A DNA stretch of 64,000 nucleotides from Rhodoglobus sp. GTDB lineage: Bacteria; Actinomycetota; Actinomycetes; Actinomycetales; Microbacteriaceae. Made by a program: the position numbers and the translations under genes. Position 1 is the first letter of the stretch. Each line of letters opens with the position of its first letter. Under the pieces are notes generated by a model. The model made no database searches. It had not been told where the DNA came from and saw only the letters and a list, made by a program, of their open reading frames with translations. Location of the stretch: NCBI GenBank assembly GCA_025463515.1, contig JAODAQ010000018.1, forward strand, positions 42,204-106,203, in the 5' to 3' direction. This document shows positions 7,912 through 16,312 of the stretch, one piece after another.

Positions 7912-8765
7912 CCCGCCTGGCAGTCCCCAAGACCTACAAGCTCTACATCGGCGGCAAGTTTCCGCGCAGCGAGAGCGGCCGCACCTACGAGGTGCTCTCG
8001 AAGAAGGGCGTGTTCCTCGCGAACGCCTCCCTGGCGAGCCGCAAGGATGCCCGCGACGCCGTCGTGGCGGCCCGTGCAGCCGTCGCCGGCTGGTCCGGAG
8101 CGACCGGGTACAACCGCGGACAGGTGCTGTACCGCATCGCCGAGCTGCTGGAGGGCCGCCGCGACCAGTTCGTGGAGGAGCTGGTCAGCAGCGAGGGCAT
8201 CACGAAGGCCGCCGCGACCAAGCAGGTCGACACCGCCATCGACGCCTGGGTCTGGTATGCGGGCTGGGCCGACAAGTACGTGCAGGTCGCCGGCAACGGC
8301 AACCCGGTGAGCGGCCCGTACTTCAACCTCTCCACCCCCGAGGCGACCGGCGTCGTCGCGATCATCGCGCCGCAGGGCGGCGACTCCCTCCTCGGCCTCG
8401 TGGCAGTCATCGCTCCCGCCATCCTCACGGGCAACACCGTCGTGGTCGTCGCCTCGGAGGCGTCGCCGCTCGCGGCGATCAGCCTCTCCGAGGTGCTCGC
8501 GACGAGCGACGTACCCGGCGGCGTGGTCAACATCCTCACCGGCTCGCCGAAGGAGATCGCGCCGTGGCTCGCGGGCCACGCCGATGTGAACGCGATCGAT
8601 CTCGCGGGCGCCGAGAACCTCGACTGGGTCGACCTGCAGGTCATCGCGGCCGACACCCTCAAGCGCGTGCTCGCCCCGGTTGCGGGCGCCCCCGCTCCGT
8701 CGCTGGAGCGCATCGTCGCACTCACCGAGACCAAGACGGTCTGGCACACCAAGTCGCTGATCTAG
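7908..8765 (+). CDS. truncated aldehyde dehydrogenase-like protein lacking the catalytic cysteine
   Basis: A 285-residue protein homologous to the N-terminal, cofactor-binding part of ALDHs (KLYIGGKFPRSESGRTYEV, WVWYAGWADKYVQVAG, GVVNILTG). It ends before the region that would hold the catalytic cysteine, and no LELGGK or GQxC motif is found. The codons look normal with no frameshift, so it appears to be a maintained short protein rather than a broken gene. GTG 7908 overlaps the preceding ALDH stop by 4 bases. The pair resembles a split version of two-module ALDH16 proteins, in which the second module is non-catalytic. A structural or allosteric partner role is inferred. Confidence 0.85.
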   Translation: MTRLAVPKTYKLYIGGKFPRSESGRTYEVLSKKGVFLANASLASRKDARDAVVAARAAVAGWSGATGYNRGQVLYRIAELLEGRRDQFVEELVSSEGITKAAATKQVDTAIDAWVWYAGWADKYVQVAGNGNPVSGPYFNLSTPEATGVVAIIAPQGGDSLLGLVAVIAPAILTGNTVVVVASEASPLAAISLSEVLATSDVPGGVVNILTGSPKEIAPWLAGHADVNAIDLAGAENLDWVDLQVIAADTLKRVLAPVAGAPAPSLERIVALTETKTVWHTKSLI

Positions 8766-9080
8766 CGGCCGCCTCGTCGACGATCCGTTCTCATCCTTGC
8801 CAAGGCGACCGGCAACTACCGGCGCGGCAACGAGCGGCAGCAAGGCCGGACCGCCGCCGGGTGTGCTCGCGGAACCTCTGGTGTCCTAGCGGAACTAAGG
8901 ACCCTAGCGCCGGCGATTAGTGCGTCCTTAGTTCGGCTAGCGCCGCAGACGAGCCGCCCTTCGCCCACGACCCACGGGTGTCACTCGAGGCTCGTCCTCC
9001 CGAGGGCCTCTCGACGAGCCCGCTCAACCAGCCCGCCCGCTCGAGTCTGACAAGAAATCCAGGGCCTTGAGCCTTGGCAT
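8766..9080. other. 315-base gap with inverted repeat and degenerate sequence
   Basis: No convincing gene is present. It contains the inverted repeat at 8886-8940 and, around 8985-9030, a GC-rich stretch ending in CCCGCTCAACCAGC that looks like a decayed half of the window's intergenic repeat. The right edge leads into a degenerate gene remnant starting at 9081. Confidence 0.6.
8886..8940. repeat. 17-bp inverted repeat
   Basis: CTAGCGGAACTAAGGAC (8886-8902) and GTCCTTAGTTCGGCTAG (8924-8940) are inverted copies with one mismatch and a 21-base spacer. The spacer holds another CTAGCGCC. It is about 120 bases after the ALDH-like gene. It could be a terminator or a remnant of a mobile repeat; no U-tract follows. 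Confidence 0.7.
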
Positions 9081-9506
9081 ATGGCACAGAGATACCTCTT
9101 CGCGTCCACAGCGCTCAGGAATTGGCGGATTGCCTCCACCGCCCGGCTCCTTGCGGCGGGGGTGACGAAGCTGTCTATCGACATCGCTCTGGCGTACGGG
9201 AAGATCCGCCGTATCCGGCGCGGTTGGTATGCCAGCCTCGATGCCCCCGAGGCTGCAGTCCGGGCGAGGCAGGCGGGCGGACGTCTCGCGTGCGTGAGCG
9301 CTCTCGAATACCACGGCGCTGGGCCGCCCCCAGAGCTCGTCCACGTCGACCTTCCCCGCAGCTCAGTCGGACCGGCCTTCAGCGAGGGCGTGGTCGTGCA
9401 CTGGAGCAGACGGCGGCTGGCCGGAGACGAGATCGCGGTCTCGGAGGCAGCGGCCCGGAAGCAAGCGGCTCGATGCGGTCACCTGCAATACCGGTACCGT
9501 GAAGGC
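9081..9506 (+). pseudogene. AbiEi-like antitoxin-domain remnant (C-terminus lost)
   Basis: From ATG 9081 about 140 codons resemble the N-terminal winged-helix and following region of actinobacterial AbiEi-type proteins: AARLLAAGVTKLSIDIAL, KIRRIRRGWYASLDAPEAAVRA, GGRLACVSALEYHG, then a degraded VVVHWSRRR segment. The usual C-terminal nuclease-like (DUF559/Vsr) part is missing. The frame runs without a stop into the ribokinase at 9507, but the ribokinase has its own ATG and Shine-Dalgarno. I read this as a decayed gene truncated against ribokinase; a translated fusion is less likely. Confidence 0.6.
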
Positions 9507-10373
9507 ATGCCAGCCTCAGTCGTGATCGTCGGAAGCGCCAACGTCGACCAGGTCTTCCGGGTCCGGGCGATCCCGGCGCCGGGGGAGACGGTGCTCTCGC
9601 ACGGCTTCTCGATCGCCCTCGGCGGCAAGGGACAGAACCAAGCGGTCGCGGCCGCGCGCGCGGGGACCGCGACGGCGTTCATCGGCGCGCTCGGCGACGA
9701 CGCGTTCGGCGCCTCCATCCGCGAGGGGCTGGCTGCCGACGGCATCGGCACTGAGGGTCTGCGCACCGCCGACGCCCCGACCGGAACGGCGCTCATCGCC
9801 GTCGACGACTCCGGCGAGAACACGATCATCGTCGAGGCCGGCGCCAATGCCCTCCTCGAGCTTCGCGAGACGGATGCCACGGCCATCGCCGCTGCGGACG
9901 TGCTCGTCCTCCAGCTCGAGATCCCGCTCGCCGTCGTCACCGCGGCCGCCCGAATCGCCAGAGCGGGCGGCACGCGCGTACTGCTCAACGCCGCGCCCAT
10001 CCGCGACCTCCCCGCCGAGCTGCTCGCGAGCGTGGACATCCTCGTGGTCAACGAGCACGAGGGCGCGTTCCTCGCGCGGGGCGGAGCGGTCGAGGCCCTC
10101 GCCCCGGTGGTGATCGTGACCCTGGGCGCCGCGGGCGCGGTCGCGTACGAGAACGGCACGGAGGTGCGGGTGGCGGCGCCGACGGTGTCCGCAGTCGATG
10201 CCACGGGGGCGGGGGACACGTTCTGCGGGGCACTCGCGGCACTCCTCGCCGAAGGCGCTCCGCTGGCGGACGCCCTGCGGTTCGCGGTTGCCGCGGCATC
10301 CCTGTCGGTCCAGAAGCACGGGGCAGTGCCGTCGATTCCGACGCGTGCCGACATCGACCGGGCGCTTGTATAA
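9507..10373 (+). CDS. rbsK: PfkB-family ribokinase
   Basis: A 288-residue sugar kinase that most likely phosphorylates ribose to ribose 5-phosphate with ATP. IVGSANVDQVFRV opens the protein and GGKGQNQAVAAARAG is the first PfkB signature. DATGAGDTFCGALAALL near the C-terminus holds the anion hole and catalytic aspartate. ATG 9507 with GAAGG just upstream gives the canonical N-terminus; the open frame extends 142 codons further upstream into an unrelated gene remnant. Deoxyribokinase activity is an alternative given nearby deoC. No ribose transporter or repressor is adjacent. Confidence 0.92.
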   Translation: MPASVVIVGSANVDQVFRVRAIPAPGETVLSHGFSIALGGKGQNQAVAAARAGTATAFIGALGDDAFGASIREGLAADGIGTEGLRTADAPTGTALIAVDDSGENTIIVEAGANALLELRETDATAIAAADVLVLQLEIPLAVVTAAARIARAGGTRVLLNAAPIRDLPAELLASVDILVVNEHEGAFLARGGAVEALAPVVIVTLGAAGAVAYENGTEVRVAAPTVSAVDATGAGDTFCGALAALLAEGAPLADALRFAVAAASLSVQKHGAVPSIPTRADIDRALV

Positions 10374-10393
10374 CGAAACGGTAACGGTATAGT
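10366..10393 (+). promoter_or_regulatory. putative sigma-70-type promoter for the phosphodiesterase gene
   Basis: TTGTAT (10366-10371) and TATAGT (10388-10393) are spaced by 16 bases. Predicted transcription would begin almost at the ATG 10403, giving a nearly leaderless mRNA, which is common in actinobacteria. Pattern match only. Confidence 0.4.
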
Positions 10394-10402
10394 CGTCAGT
10401 CA

Positions 10403-11290
10403 ATGACGACACACTGGCACCACAGCCCCACTCACTACCGGCCCCTCGCCGCGGCACTCGCCGTGCTGGGCCTCGTCCTCGTGGTCGTCCTCAGCCCCGA
10501 CGCGGTGCGAGTCGAGGCCGTGAACATCTTCGGCACCCTGCACGCGCCCGGCGAGCTGTCGTTCGTCGCGGGCCATCGCGGCGGTGGCAAGGACGGCGCG
10601 CCGGAGAACACCGTCCCGGCGTTCGAGCTCTCGCTGCAGAGCGATGCGGACTTCATCGAGACCGACCTGCAGCTCACGTCGGACGGCGTTCCCGTGCTCA
10701 TGCACGACTTCACCCTCGACCGCACGACCGACGGCGCCGGCCCGGTCTGGGCGAGCACGTGGGCGCAGGTCAGCAGGCTGGACGCCGGCTCGTGGTTCGA
10801 TCCGGCGTTCGCGGGCACGCGGGTTCCCCGGCTCGACGACCTGCTCGACATCGTGCGCCCGACCGCGAAGCGGGTGATCCTCGAGCTCAAGGGATCGTGG
10901 AACGACGAGCAACTGGGGCCGGTCGTGGACGAGATCCGCTCGCACGGCCTCGCCGACCGGGTCATGATCGCCGGATTCGACGTGCGCAGTCTTGCGGCGG
11001 CCCAGCGCGTGGGCCCGGAGGTGCAGCGGGTGATCATCATCCACGACGTCGTGGGCGATCCCGCGGTGCTCGCGGCCACCTGCGGTGCGGTCGCGATCGT
11101 CACCAGCAAAGCGTTCCTGCGGGCCGATCCGGGCGCCGTCGAGCGCATCCACGACGCCGGTCTGGGCGTCATGATCTACACCCTCAACAGCTCCAAGACC
11201 TGGTCGGAGGCGATCGCCCTCGGCGTGGACGGGATCATCACCGACAAGCCGCTCGAGCTGGACCGCTGGCTGGCAACCGGCGCGGGATGA
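10403..11290 (+). CDS. glycerophosphodiester phosphodiesterase
   Basis: Hydrolyses glycerophosphodiesters to glycerol 3-phosphate and an alcohol. It has 295 residues: a hydrophobic segment at residues 15-31 that anchors or exports it, then the catalytic TIM barrel. GHRGG (near residue 57), ENT, ETDLQLTSDGVPVLMHD with the metal-binding E and D and the second catalytic His, and IYTLNS and DGIITDKP near the end are all family landmarks. It is followed 15 bases later by an SGNH hydrolase, so the two may be co-transcribed in envelope or lipid turnover. Substrate preference cannot be read from the sequence. Confidence 0.93.
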   Translation: MTTHWHHSPTHYRPLAAALAVLGLVLVVVLSPDAVRVEAVNIFGTLHAPGELSFVAGHRGGGKDGAPENTVPAFELSLQSDADFIETDLQLTSDGVPVLMHDFTLDRTTDGAGPVWASTWAQVSRLDAGSWFDPAFAGTRVPRLDDLLDIVRPTAKRVILELKGSWNDEQLGPVVDEIRSHGLADRVMIAGFDVRSLAAAQRVGPEVQRVIIIHDVVGDPAVLAATCGAVAIVTSKAFLRADPGAVERIHDAGLGVMIYTLNSSKTWSEAIALGVDGIITDKPLELDRWLATGAG

Positions 11291-11305
11291 GCGCATGATG
11301 GTTAG

Positions 11306-11893
11306 GTGAGTGACGACAGCACGATCGAAACCCGCTCGAGCATCGCCTTCGTCGGCGACAGCATCACCAACCACGGCAACTGGGAGAGTTGGTTCCCCGA
11401 CCGCGAGACCCACAACCTGGGCGTGAGCGGCAACACGACGGACGAGCTCATCGAGCGCATCGACCAGGTAGTGGAACTGCATCCGGATGCGGTAGCCCTC
11501 CTGATCGGCACGAACGACCTGGGCCAGCGCAAGTCGGTCGAGCACCTGGTGCGCAACATCGAGTACCTGCTCGTGACCCTGCGCCGCGGACTGCCCGGCA
11601 CCCGCATGCTCGTGCAGTCGATCATGCCGCGCGGCGCTGAGTTCGCCGATCGCGTGCACGACGCCAACCGCCACCTTCGCCAGTTCGCGCCGAGCGTCAA
11701 CGCGCAGTACCTCGACCTGTGGCCGGCTCTCAGCCTCGGCACTGACGAGATCTCGCCCGAGTTCTCGGACGACAAGCTGCACCTCACGGCCGCCGGCTAC
11801 GAGGCGTGGCTCTCAGAGCTGCGCCCCGCGCTCGAGCGGCTCGACGACGCGCCGCCGATGTCCCGCCCGATCAGCATCATCCGCGAGTCCTAG
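11306..11893 (+). CDS. SGNH/GDSL-type esterase
   Basis: A 195-residue cytoplasmic hydrolase with all the SGNH blocks: FVGDSITNHG (block I, nucleophile Ser), NLGVSGNTTDE (block II Gly), LLIGTNDLGQ (block III Asn) and SDDKLHLTAAGY (block V Asp-x-x-His). There is no signal peptide. GTG 11306 is the start, downstream of the phosphodiesterase gene on the same strand. Likely substrates are acyl esters, possibly lysophospholipids, given its neighbour, but this is inferred. The stop lies just before intergenic repeat copy B. Confidence 0.9.
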   Translation: MSDDSTIETRSSIAFVGDSITNHGNWESWFPDRETHNLGVSGNTTDELIERIDQVVELHPDAVALLIGTNDLGQRKSVEHLVRNIEYLLVTLRRGLPGTRMLVQSIMPRGAEFADRVHDANRHLRQFAPSVNAQYLDLWPALSLGTDEISPEFSDDKLHLTAAGYEAWLSELRPALERLDDAPPMSRPISIIRES

Positions 11894-11896
11894 GCC

Positions 11897-11980
11897 GGTT
11901 GAGTAGGGCGCCCTGGCGCTCGTATCGAAACCAGCCGTCGAACAACCGGTGTCGATACGGCCGCCGGCGGCCTGCTCAAC
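11897..11980. repeat. intergenic hairpin repeat, copy B
   Basis: GGTTGAGTAG...GTATCGAAACC followed, after about 16 bases, by GGTGTCGATACGG...CTGCTCAAC in inverted orientation. It lies between the convergent SGNH hydrolase and M20 peptidase genes. Confidence 0.83.
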
Positions 11981-11984
11981 TCGC

Positions 11985-13316
11985 CTACAGCGCCGCCACC
12001 AGCGCCTTGTAGAACTCGATGCCCCGCAGGAACGTGGCGACGTGCATCCGTTCGTTCTTCGCGTGCAGGGTGTCGCGCTCGTCCTTGGACATCTCGAACG
12101 GCGAGAAGCGGTAGACGCCGCGCGAGATGCGCGTGAAGTGCCGGCTGTCGGTCGCGCCGTTCTGCACGTACGGCGTGACGATCGTGCCGGGGTAGGTGGC
12201 CTCGACGGTCGACCGCAGCACCTCCCAGCCGATGCCGGAGAGCAGCGAGGTGGGCGGGGCCGGCGTGCCGTGCACGAGCTCGACGTGCACCTGCTCGTCG
12301 CCGATCGCGCGCTGGACGTGCGCGACGACCTGCTCGATCGACATGCCGACGGCGATCCGGATGTTGACGTTGGCCTCAGCGCGCTCCGCGAGCGCGTTGG
12401 GCGCCTGCCCGGCGGTGAGGACCGTGACAGCCTGCGTGGTGCGCACCATGGCGTTCAGCTCGTTGCCCGAGTTCGCCATCACGCGCAGCAGCACGCCGCG
12501 CGTGAGGCCGATGTGGCGGAACGCCCAGCCGATCCGGCCGGTCGCGTGGTCGCCCAGCGTGCGGAACATCTCGATCGCCGTGTCGCTGAACCGCGCGGGG
12601 AACGGATGCTCGTTGAGCCGCAGGATCGCCTTCGCGAGCCGCACGGTCGCGGTGGTCTTCGGCGGGGTCGAGGCGTGCCCGCCCTGCTCCTCGACGACGA
12701 GCCGCAGGTCGGCCTGGCCCTTCTCCGTGACGCCCACGACGGCGACGGGGGAGTCGACACCGGGGAACACGCCCTCGACTACGGCGCCGCCCTCGTCGAG
12801 CACGAGTGCGGGCCGGACGCCGCGGCTCTCGAGCAGGTCGACAACAGCCGGGGCCGCATTGCCCGCCGACTCCTCGTTGTGCGTGAACACGAGGTAGATG
12901 TCCTGGCGGGGCACGAGGCCCGCGGTCAGCTGCGACTCCACGGCCTCGAGCATGCTCGCGACCGAGCCCTTGTTGTCGAGCGTGCCGCGCCCCCAGATGA
13001 CCTCGTCGGCGCCGCGGCCGCTGATCTCGGCCGCGAACGGCGGGTGCTTCCAGCCGAAGTCGGTAGCGGGCACCACGTCGTAGTGCGCCATGAGCACGGC
13101 GGGCTCGGTGTCGGAGCGCCCCGGCCAGCGGAACACGAGCGAGTGCCCGGCCACGATGTCGCGGTCGAGGCGCGCGTGCACCTGCGGGTACAGCTCGGCG
13201 AGCGTCGCGATGAACCGGTCGAACTCGGCCCAGTCGATGAGGGACTCGTCGGGGTACGAGATCGTCGGGATGCGCAGCAGCGCTTGGAACCTCGCCACGG
13301 CGGCCTTGGGAGTCAT
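11985..13316 (-). CDS. M20-family zinc peptidase (carboxypeptidase/dipeptidase type)
   Basis: A 443-residue co-catalytic zinc peptidase, closest in pattern to the carboxypeptidase S / PM20D1 branch of M20. AHYDVVP supplies the first zinc His and Asp, GRGTLDNKG the bridging Asp, and FTHNEESAG the catalytic Glu pair. KNERMHV near the C-terminus holds the last zinc His. The dimerisation domain lies between about residues 200 and 320. It has no signal peptide and is probably cytoplasmic, acting on small peptides or N-acyl amino acids. It is divergent from the DUF2207 gene, with only 43 bases between starts. Confidence 0.92.
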   Translation of the reverse strand: MTPKAAVARFQALLRIPTISYPDESLIDWAEFDRFIATLAELYPQVHARLDRDIVAGHSLVFRWPGRSDTEPAVLMAHYDVVPATDFGWKHPPFAAEISGRGADEVIWGRGTLDNKGSVASMLEAVESQLTAGLVPRQDIYLVFTHNEESAGNAAPAVVDLLESRGVRPALVLDEGGAVVEGVFPGVDSPVAVVGVTEKGQADLRLVVEEQGGHASTPPKTTATVRLAKAILRLNEHPFPARFSDTAIEMFRTLGDHATGRIGWAFRHIGLTRGVLLRVMANSGNELNAMVRTTQAVTVLTAGQAPNALAERAEANVNIRIAVGMSIEQVVAHVQRAIGDEQVHVELVHGTPAPPTSLLSGIGWEVLRSTVEATYPGTIVTPYVQNGATDSRHFTRISRGVYRFSPFEMSKDERDTLHAKNERMHVATFLRGIEFYKALVAAL

Positions 13317-13359
13317 GCTTCGACTCTACCCAGCGCATCCACCCGCTAGTTTTGAGCGC

Positions 13360-15171
13360 ATGAAGGCTCTCGCACCGTTCGCCGCCGCAGTCGCCCTCGT
13401 CGCCCTTCCCCTGATCGGGGTGGCGAGCCCGGCCTCTGCCGCGGGCACTGCCTCGTGCAACCAGGGCGACGACGCCGCCTTCACCTTCGACAGCTACGAC
13501 GCCGACTTCTACCTCGACGTCGACGAGGCCGGCCGCTCGATCCTCACGACGGTCGAGACCTTCGTCGCCCAGTTCCCGGAGATCGACCAGAACCAGGGGA
13601 TGCGCCGAGCGATCCCGCTCGAGTACCAGGGCGCGCCGACCGACATCACTGTGGAGTCGGTGACCGACGGCGAGGGCAACCCGCGCCCCTTCGAGGCCGA
13701 GGACGACGAGGACGGCGACTTCCTGCTGGTCACGAGCCGCGCGGACGACTGCGTGCACGGCGCGCAGACCTACGTCTTCACCTACACCCAGCACAACGTG
13801 ACGAGGTTCTTCCCCAGCACGAACGACGACGAGCTCTACTGGGACACGAACGGCACCGGATGGGACCAGCCCTTCGGCTCCGTGACCTCCCGGGTGCACG
13901 TCCCGGACGCCCTTGCGGCCGCACTCACCGGCGACACGGCGTGCTACCGCGGGGCGGAGGGCGCGCAGCAGTCCTGCGAGCTGGAGCGGGCCGATGAGGA
14001 CGGCGGCGTGGTCTTCAGCTCCACCGAGCAGCAGGTCGCCCCGCGCGAGAACGTGACCGTCGCGATCGGATTCGAGCCCAGCACCTTCGTGTCGCGCGAC
14101 GACTCGTTCTTCGGGTCGCCGCTTTCGTTCCTGCAGATCATCGCGGCCGCGGGCGCCGCCATCGCGGCGGTCTGGGCGGGGGTGCTGCGCCGCACCTCGC
14201 TCGCCGACGGCAAGGGCAGGCCGACGATCATCGCCGAGTACGCCCCGCCGAAGGGCATGGACCCCTTCACGGCGTCAGTGCTGCTCAAGAAGACCGGCAG
14301 GGCCGCGGCCGCGGCGTTCGTCGACCTCGCGGTGAGCCGCAGGATCCGCATCATCGAGAAGCCGAACACCGGATTCCTCGCGCGCGGCAACAGCTACCTC
14401 CTCGAGCTCGTCGACCCGGCCGGCCTGGAGGGCCCGGAGCTCACCCTCGCCCAGGCGCTGTTCGGCTACCAGCTGCAGCCCGGAACCGGGTACCTCATGA
14501 GCGGCAAGGACACGACCCTCAGCGAGCACGTGCGCGGCATCATCCAGAGCACCACCGCGGCGACGGCCGCGGACGGCCTGCGGAAGAAGGGGCAGGCGCG
14601 GTACGCGATCCTTCCCGCGCTGCTCGTGGTGCTCTCGGCGGTGGCGAGCTTCGTGCTCGGCGTCTCGCTGCTCGACAGCGCCGTCGGGGGCTTCGTGCCG
14701 GGCATCCTGCTCGTCATTCCGATTCTCGCCGCGCTCATCGTCTTCGCCCTCGTGTTCCGCACGCCCCTCACCGACCGGGGGGCCGAGCTGCGCGACCACC
14801 TCAAGGGCCTCGAGCTCTACATCCGCCTCGCGGAAGCGGATCGGCTGCAGATGCTGCAGAGCCCCACGGGCGCGGAGAAGCAGGGCGACGTCGTGAAGGT
14901 CTACGAGAAGCTGCTGCCCTACGCGGTGCTGTTCAACCTCGAGAAGGAGTGGGCGGTCGAGCTCGGCAAGTACTACGTCGAGCAGGCGCCGGACTACTAC
15001 TCGGGCTCTGGTGCGTTCAACGCCGCCATCTTCGCCTCGAGTATCGGCTCGATCTCGTCCGCGGCGGCGTCGTCGTTCTCCGGCAGCGCGTCGAGCAGCT
15101 CGAGCGGCGGCTCGGGCGGCGGCGGCTCCTCGGGCGGCGGTGGTGGCGGCGGTGGCGGTGGCGGCGTCTAG
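13360..15171 (+). CDS. DUF2207-domain membrane protein, paralogue 1
   Basis: A 603-residue membrane protein with a Sec signal peptide (residues 1-27, ending SPASAA) and an extracytoplasmic DUF2207 domain (about 30-250) containing GMRRAIPLEYQG and DELYWDTNGTGWDQPF. One membrane segment follows at about 258-278. A cytoplasmic region starts with IIAEYAPPKGMDP, a membrane pair lies at about 425-465, and a conserved ELRDHLKGLELYIRLAEADR segment follows. The end is a long Ser/Gly tail with eleven consecutive glycines. The family is widespread in actinobacteria with no established biochemical role. A second copy lies at 27274. Confidence 0.88.
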   Translation: MKALAPFAAAVALVALPLIGVASPASAAGTASCNQGDDAAFTFDSYDADFYLDVDEAGRSILTTVETFVAQFPEIDQNQGMRRAIPLEYQGAPTDITVESVTDGEGNPRPFEAEDDEDGDFLLVTSRADDCVHGAQTYVFTYTQHNVTRFFPSTNDDELYWDTNGTGWDQPFGSVTSRVHVPDALAAALTGDTACYRGAEGAQQSCELERADEDGGVVFSSTEQQVAPRENVTVAIGFEPSTFVSRDDSFFGSPLSFLQIIAAAGAAIAAVWAGVLRRTSLADGKGRPTIIAEYAPPKGMDPFTASVLLKKTGRAAAAAFVDLAVSRRIRIIEKPNTGFLARGNSYLLELVDPAGLEGPELTLAQALFGYQLQPGTGYLMSGKDTTLSEHVRGIIQSTTAATAADGLRKKGQARYAILPALLVVLSAVASFVLGVSLLDSAVGGFVPGILLVIPILAALIVFALVFRTPLTDRGAELRDHLKGLELYIRLAEADRLQMLQSPTGAEKQGDVVKVYEKLLPYAVLFNLEKEWAVELGKYYVEQAPDYYSGSGAFNAAIFASSIGSISSAAASSFSGSASSSSSGGSGGGGSSGGGGGGGGGGGV

Positions 15172-15545
15172 CTCGCCGAGGCCATGACGACGTAGCCGAT
15201 GATGAGGGCGACGGTCATGAGGATCGTGCCCCACAGCGGCGCCGGCCAGCTGCGGCGGCCGACGATGACGCGCACGAGGTAGATGAGCGTGGTGATGATC
15301 ACGACGACCGCCGAGCCGATGAGGGCGATGCCGTAGCCGGCCTCGAGCTGGTCGGCCAGGCCCGGGTTCTCGCTGACCGCGGCGGCTCCGGCGGTGAAGA
15401 GTGCGACGATGCTCACGAGCCCGATCACGAGCTCGGCCACCAGGATCACGAGCCCGACGAGGGCGTCGAGCCCGCGCTCGGTGCCGTCCAGCTTGCCGCG
15501 CGGCGCCATGCGCACAGCGCCCGGGTAGTTCGAGTTCAGCGTCAT
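15168..15545 (-). CDS. membrane protein of unknown function
   Basis: A 125-residue protein with three hydrophobic segments, about residues 29-54, 71-91 and 103-123, and a short N-terminus with PRGKLDGTERG before the first. Its stop overlaps the stop of the convergent DUF2207 gene (TAG on both strands at 15168-15171). The only gene upstream on this strand is the 15555 protein, 10 bases away, which suggests an operon. I do not recognise the family. Confidence 0.78.
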   Translation of the reverse strand: MTLNSNYPGAVRMAPRGKLDGTERGLDALVGLVILVAELVIGLVSIVALFTAGAAAVSENPGLADQLEAGYGIALIGSAVVVIITTLIYLVRVIVGRRSWPAPLWGTILMTVALIIGYVVMASAS

Positions 15546-15554
15546 GCTGCCAGC

Positions 15555-16205
15555 TTACGACCCGTCTTTGACCTGCCCGGCGGCCCAGTCCACGACGACG
15601 TCGTTCGGCCCGGCGCCGAGCTTCGCGTGGAGCTTCGAGCCGGGGTAGACGAGGGGCAGTGCGCTCGCCGGCACGGCGTTGCCGACCTGGATCTGGTACG
15701 GCGTGTCCACGCCGGTCGCGATGGTGAGCGTGAGGGCGTGCACGGGGTCGCCCTTGGCGCTCTTCATCCCGAGCTGCTGGTCGGCAACGAGCACGACGGT
15801 GATCGGCCTGCCGCTGGCCAGGATGTGCGCGGCGCTGTTGTCCCCGGTGGACTCCGGCAGGGTGACCTCGGGCGGCTGGCTCGCGAAGTCGATGGCGACG
15901 TGGGAGTGGTCTGCCGGGTCGACCCGTACGGCGAGGTAGACGCCGGGCTGCTGCAGCTGGGGGATGAGGACCTCCTGCACGCGCTGGGTGATCTGCACGT
16001 CGAAGGGCGCGATGCCGTCCATCATCACGCGCACGACGAAGGTGCAGTTGCGCTCGACGAGACCGTTCATGACCTGGATCGTGGTGCCCGACAGGGTGAG
16101 GCCCAGGAGCTCGCCTCGGGCGAGGGTGCCGGTAGCGATGAGCTCCTCGTCGACGCCTCCCGTGAGCTTGCGGAATCCCTGTGCGATGTCGTCGAAGAAA
16201 CCCAT
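15555..16205 (-). CDS. conserved protein of unknown function
   Basis: A 216-residue soluble protein without signal or membrane segment. It begins MGFFDDIAQGFRKL and continues with an alternating strand pattern (TFVVRVMMDGIAPFDVQITQRV, VYLAVRVDPADHSHVAIDF) suggesting two similar beta-rich halves. Later, LPLVYPGSKLHAKLGAGPND resembles a repeated beta unit. ATG 16205 is chosen because it is preceded by AAAGGG and gives a sensible N-terminus; the open frame continues 46 codons upstream in basic low-complexity sequence. No function is assigned. Confidence 0.78.
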   Translation of the reverse strand: MGFFDDIAQGFRKLTGGVDEELIATGTLARGELLGLTLSGTTIQVMNGLVERNCTFVVRVMMDGIAPFDVQITQRVQEVLIPQLQQPGVYLAVRVDPADHSHVAIDFASQPPEVTLPESTGDNSAAHILASGRPITVVLVADQQLGMKSAKGDPVHALTLTIATGVDTPYQIQVGNAVPASALPLVYPGSKLHAKLGAGPNDVVVDWAAGQVKDGS

Positions 16206-16312
16206 GGTGAAACCCTTTCGCAAAAAGTGCCGCGGTCGAGGCACAGCGTAGCGGCGCCAGCGGCGCGGCGGTAGGACCGGTTTTCGCGCGCTCGCCGACC
16301 TACCGTGGAAGC

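Noticed and set aside
8766..9080. Insertion sequence with terminal inverted repeats
   Set aside because: The 17-bp arms are only 21 bases apart with no transposase gene between or beside them.
9081..10373. A single 430-residue AbiEi-ribokinase fusion
   Set aside because: The ribokinase part has its own ATG, ribosome site and complete N-terminus; the upstream part is truncated and degraded.
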